Positions 4,146 to 6,203 of a stretch of DNA of 6,203 bases are shown one piece after another. A program made the translations under genes and the position numbers. The number at the start of each line of letters is the position of its first letter. The stretch's first letter is position 1. The notes below the pieces were generated by a model that saw only the letters and a list, made by a program, of their open reading frames with translations, had not been told where the DNA came from and did no database searches. This stretch comes from Opitutaceae bacterium (GTDB lineage: Bacteria; Verrucomicrobiota; Verrucomicrobiae; Opitutales; Opitutaceae), in contig JAISAX010000024.1 in NCBI GenBank assembly GCA_031266495.1, positions 1 through 6,203 of the forward strand, written 5' to 3'.

Positions 4146-6203
4146 TCAGGGATGGCGCTGGCGCTCGAGTTCGTAGGCGAGGGTGACGGGGGCATTGTCG
4201 GGGATTGTGGCGGCCTGGAGAGTAAGGGTGTTGTCGGGATTGGTGGCGAGGGGAACGGGGCGGGTGCGGCGTCCGGTGGCATCAACAGCCCAGGCGTGCC
4301 AGGTGCGCGGGGGGAGCCGGAGAGTGATGACGGCGGCGCCGCGTTTGACGAGATGGGGACCGGGTCCGAATTTTGTGAGAAGGGTGCGGGTGGTGTCGGA
4401 GAATCGGGTGCCGGCGGTGACGCTGTCGGTAAGGTGCAGGATGAGGAGGCGGTCGCTGGCGGAGAGAGGCCGTCCGTCGATGGCGAGGATGTAGATGCCG
4501 GCAAAGGTGTCGTTGGCGGGAATCGAGACGGTGGTGCGGGTTCCCTGGCTTTGGTGGCCGGGGGGGATAACATGGCATTCGGCGTACCCGGTGACGAGGC
4601 GGGCGGTGCCTTGGGTGCGGTCGAGATCGAGCTGGCCGGTTTCACTACGGAAGTGTTCTCCGTCGCGGGCCGGGAGGATGTTGGCTGCGGCGAGGCGTTT
4701 TTCGATGTCGTCACCGAGGGGGAAGGCCGGACGGGGGAGGCGGGCGAGGGAGGCGGCGGGAATGGATTCTGGTGTAACAAAGTTGTGGATACCGGTGGCG
4801 TCGATGCGGGCGGGGTTTTGTTGATGACCGGGGAGGGCTTGCGAGGCGGGGAGGGCGCCGATGCGGGTGCGCAGGCCGAGCCAGGAGAAGGCGCGGGGGA
4901 GGTCGCGGGGATGGGCGCGGGGGGCGTCAAAGAGGGTGGTGGTGGCGGGGTTGTCGTCGATGAGGAGGGCGGTGGCGCGGGGGGCGGGCCGGATGCCGGC
5001 GTGGAGGTAGAGAAAGGCGCCGGCGCGGTCGGCGAGGAGGCCGATGGGGTCGGTGGCGAGGCTGAACATGCGGCCGGGGCGGGCGGGAACGGTGTTGTCG
5101 CGCCAGGCGGAGGGTTCGTCGGTGGCGTAATCGAAGTTGTAGAGGCCGTCCCAGTCCTGGAGGACGGCGTAGCCGGACATGAGGAGGGGGCCTTCGGCAC
5201 GGGCGGCGTCGGGCCAGACGTAGTTGAATTCGGTGACAGTGAATGGTTTTCCGAATACACGGACGGGCATCATGTTGCGTGGAAGGTAAACGCTTCCCTT
5301 GAGGTTGCTTTGATGGGTGAGGGTGACGGGGGTCTGCCAGTGGCGGTCGGGCTGGAAGTTGGGGTGGTTCCAGTAGTCATGGAAATCCACTACGTCGAGG
5401 TGTTCGCGGACGAGGGTCTGGAGTCCGGTGGTTTTGTGGTTGTCGCCGGTGAGGAGGGCGCGGACTCCGAGGGAGCGAAGGTGGGCGGCCATGCGGGCGT
5501 CGGAGGTGATTTTGGTTTCGAGGAGGAAGCGGTTGAATTGCGCATCGGGGGAGGGGGGGGGGAAGGAGGCGGGTTTCGGGTTTTCCAGCGTTCAAAGGCT
5601 TTTTCGTAGAGGGCGAGGAGTTTGGGGGAGTGGCGGGTGATGTCGCCAAAGAAGGTGTCTTCGTTGAGCATGCAGATGCCGATCAGGGCGGGGTCGGCGG
5701 CCCAGGTGAGGCCGGTGTGGGGGTTTTGGTGGGTGAGGAGTTTTCGGGCAAATGCGGCCCAGGCGGCGAAAGCGGTTTCGGAGATGGGGACGAGGTGCTT
5801 GATTTCCATTTCGACGCGCTGGCCGAGGTCCGGGATTTCGGAGGGGGGAAAGCTGCGCATCGAGTGCATGTCGATGTTGATGTGGAGGCCGCGTTTTTTG
5901 AGAGCGGCAAAGAGGTAGTCGATGCGGTCGAGTTGGGCGGGGTCGAGGTCGTGACTGGTGGCGGGGTGGCGTTTTTGCTGGTTGACGAGTTCGCGGTCGT
6001 AGTGGTGGAGGCGGACGGCGTTGTAGCCGGAGCGGGCAAGGCGGTCGGCGAGGGCATCGGCTTGGGCGCGGGTTGGGAAGTTGGCGTCGAAGCAGAGGTT
6101 GACGCCGTAAAAGCGGACGCGCCGTCCGGGGCGGCTGGCGTATTCGAAATGTCCTGACGGTGTGACGATGAGGTGTCCGTATTTTCCTGCGGGGGCGTCG
6201 ATG
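4146..6203 (-). CDS. Clan GH-A (GH5-like) glycoside hydrolase, partial at N-terminus, frame disrupted at poly-C tract
   Basis: Reading leftward from 6202, the first frame encodes a TIM-barrel start: VRFYGVNLCFDANFP, then GYNAVRLHHYD (beta-2), LHINIDMHSMR (beta-3) and PALIGICMLNEDTFFGD (beta-4), whose Asn-Glu (Glu at 5660-5662) is the expected acid/base. At the ten-G run (5553-5562) the frame must shift by one re-read or two skipped bases. The second frame, which stops at 4146, continues with HLDVVDFHDYWNHP, then FTVTEFNYVWPDAARAEG, whose Glu (5229-5231) is the expected nucleophile, and LQDWDGLYNFDY. A beta-rich C-terminal region follows, ending near ELERQRHP. The two Glu lie about 143 residues apart, normal for the clan. 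Without a shift the product would end at 5390 after about 57 Pro/Ser/Thr-rich nonsense residues and lack the nucleophile. About 684 residues are visible; the true start and any signal peptide lie outside. The family assignment beyond clan GH-A is uncertain. The gene could be a real pseudogene, phase-variable, or miscalled in the homopolymer. Confidence 0.8.
5547..5562 (-). other. Homopolymer tract at frameshift site (C10 in mRNA sense)
   Basis: On the plus strand G5 (5547-5551), A, then G10 (5553-5562). The hydrolase frame upstream of this point (codon low coordinates 2 mod 3) differs from that downstream (0 mod 3). A run of 11 or 8 G would restore one continuous frame through a proline-rich linker, with flanks TRNPPPS before and DAQFNRFLL after. 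The exact shift point cannot be fixed within the tract. Confidence 0.75.

Noticed and set aside
3428..5260. 610-codon open frame on the minus strand, Pro/Ser/Thr-rich, crossing the LacI gene and the hydrolase
   Set aside because: It has low-complexity composition typical of a wrong frame in GC-rich DNA and overlaps two genes with clear domains.
5490..5492. Separate gene start for the C-terminal half of the hydrolase
   Set aside because: The barrel sequence continues upstream of this ATG in the same frame (DAQFNRFLL, TKITSDAR) and there is no ribosome binding site, so it is one disrupted gene.
3906..5609. 567-codon open frame on the plus strand, Gly/Glu/Val-rich
   Set aside because: It is the antisense shadow of the hydrolase; no domain or plausible fold is visible.

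Overview
The window most resembles a chromosomal segment of a GC-rich verrucomicrobial bacterium of the Opitutaceae type. This is inferred from gene content: a LamG-fold exported protein with a PEP-CTERM tail, an H/DG-type pseudopilin, a LacI regulator of the 'GYRPDPVLASLNAYRR' kind and a large clan GH-A glycoside hydrolase. Shine-Dalgarno sites are mostly absent. No database search was possible, so the taxonomic call is an inference.

Layout. Positions 1-2486 hold a minus-strand gene string, transcribed from right to left. First comes a helical protein resembling the DUF6261 family (1674-2486). One base after its stop a type IV/type II-like pseudopilin begins (992-1672). After 55 bp comes a secreted LamG/PEP-CTERM protein that runs off the left edge (1-936). 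Positions 2487-3043 form a gene-poor divergent region. It holds a G-rich block with an 11-G run, seven degenerate 41-bp tandem repeats, a possible 30-codon ORF, and an AT-rich patch with an 18-bp dyad just before the regulator. A plus-strand LacI-family regulator follows (3044-4117). It converges, over 28 bp of heptamer repeat, on a minus-strand glycoside hydrolase (4146-6203, running off the right edge). That gene's reading frame is broken at a run of ten G (ten C in the mRNA).

How it may work together: LacI regulators of this type usually sense a sugar and control nearby carbohydrate genes. The hydrolase would attack a beta-linked glycan, and the LamG/PEP-CTERM protein and pseudopilin would be envelope or surface components. 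A polysaccharide-use locus under local LacI control is therefore plausible, but the sequence does not prove that these genes share a regulon.

The least explained items are the 41-bp repeat array in the divergent control region, the poly-C tract that separates the two catalytic glutamates of the hydrolase into different frames, and the small ORF and dyad immediately before the regulator.
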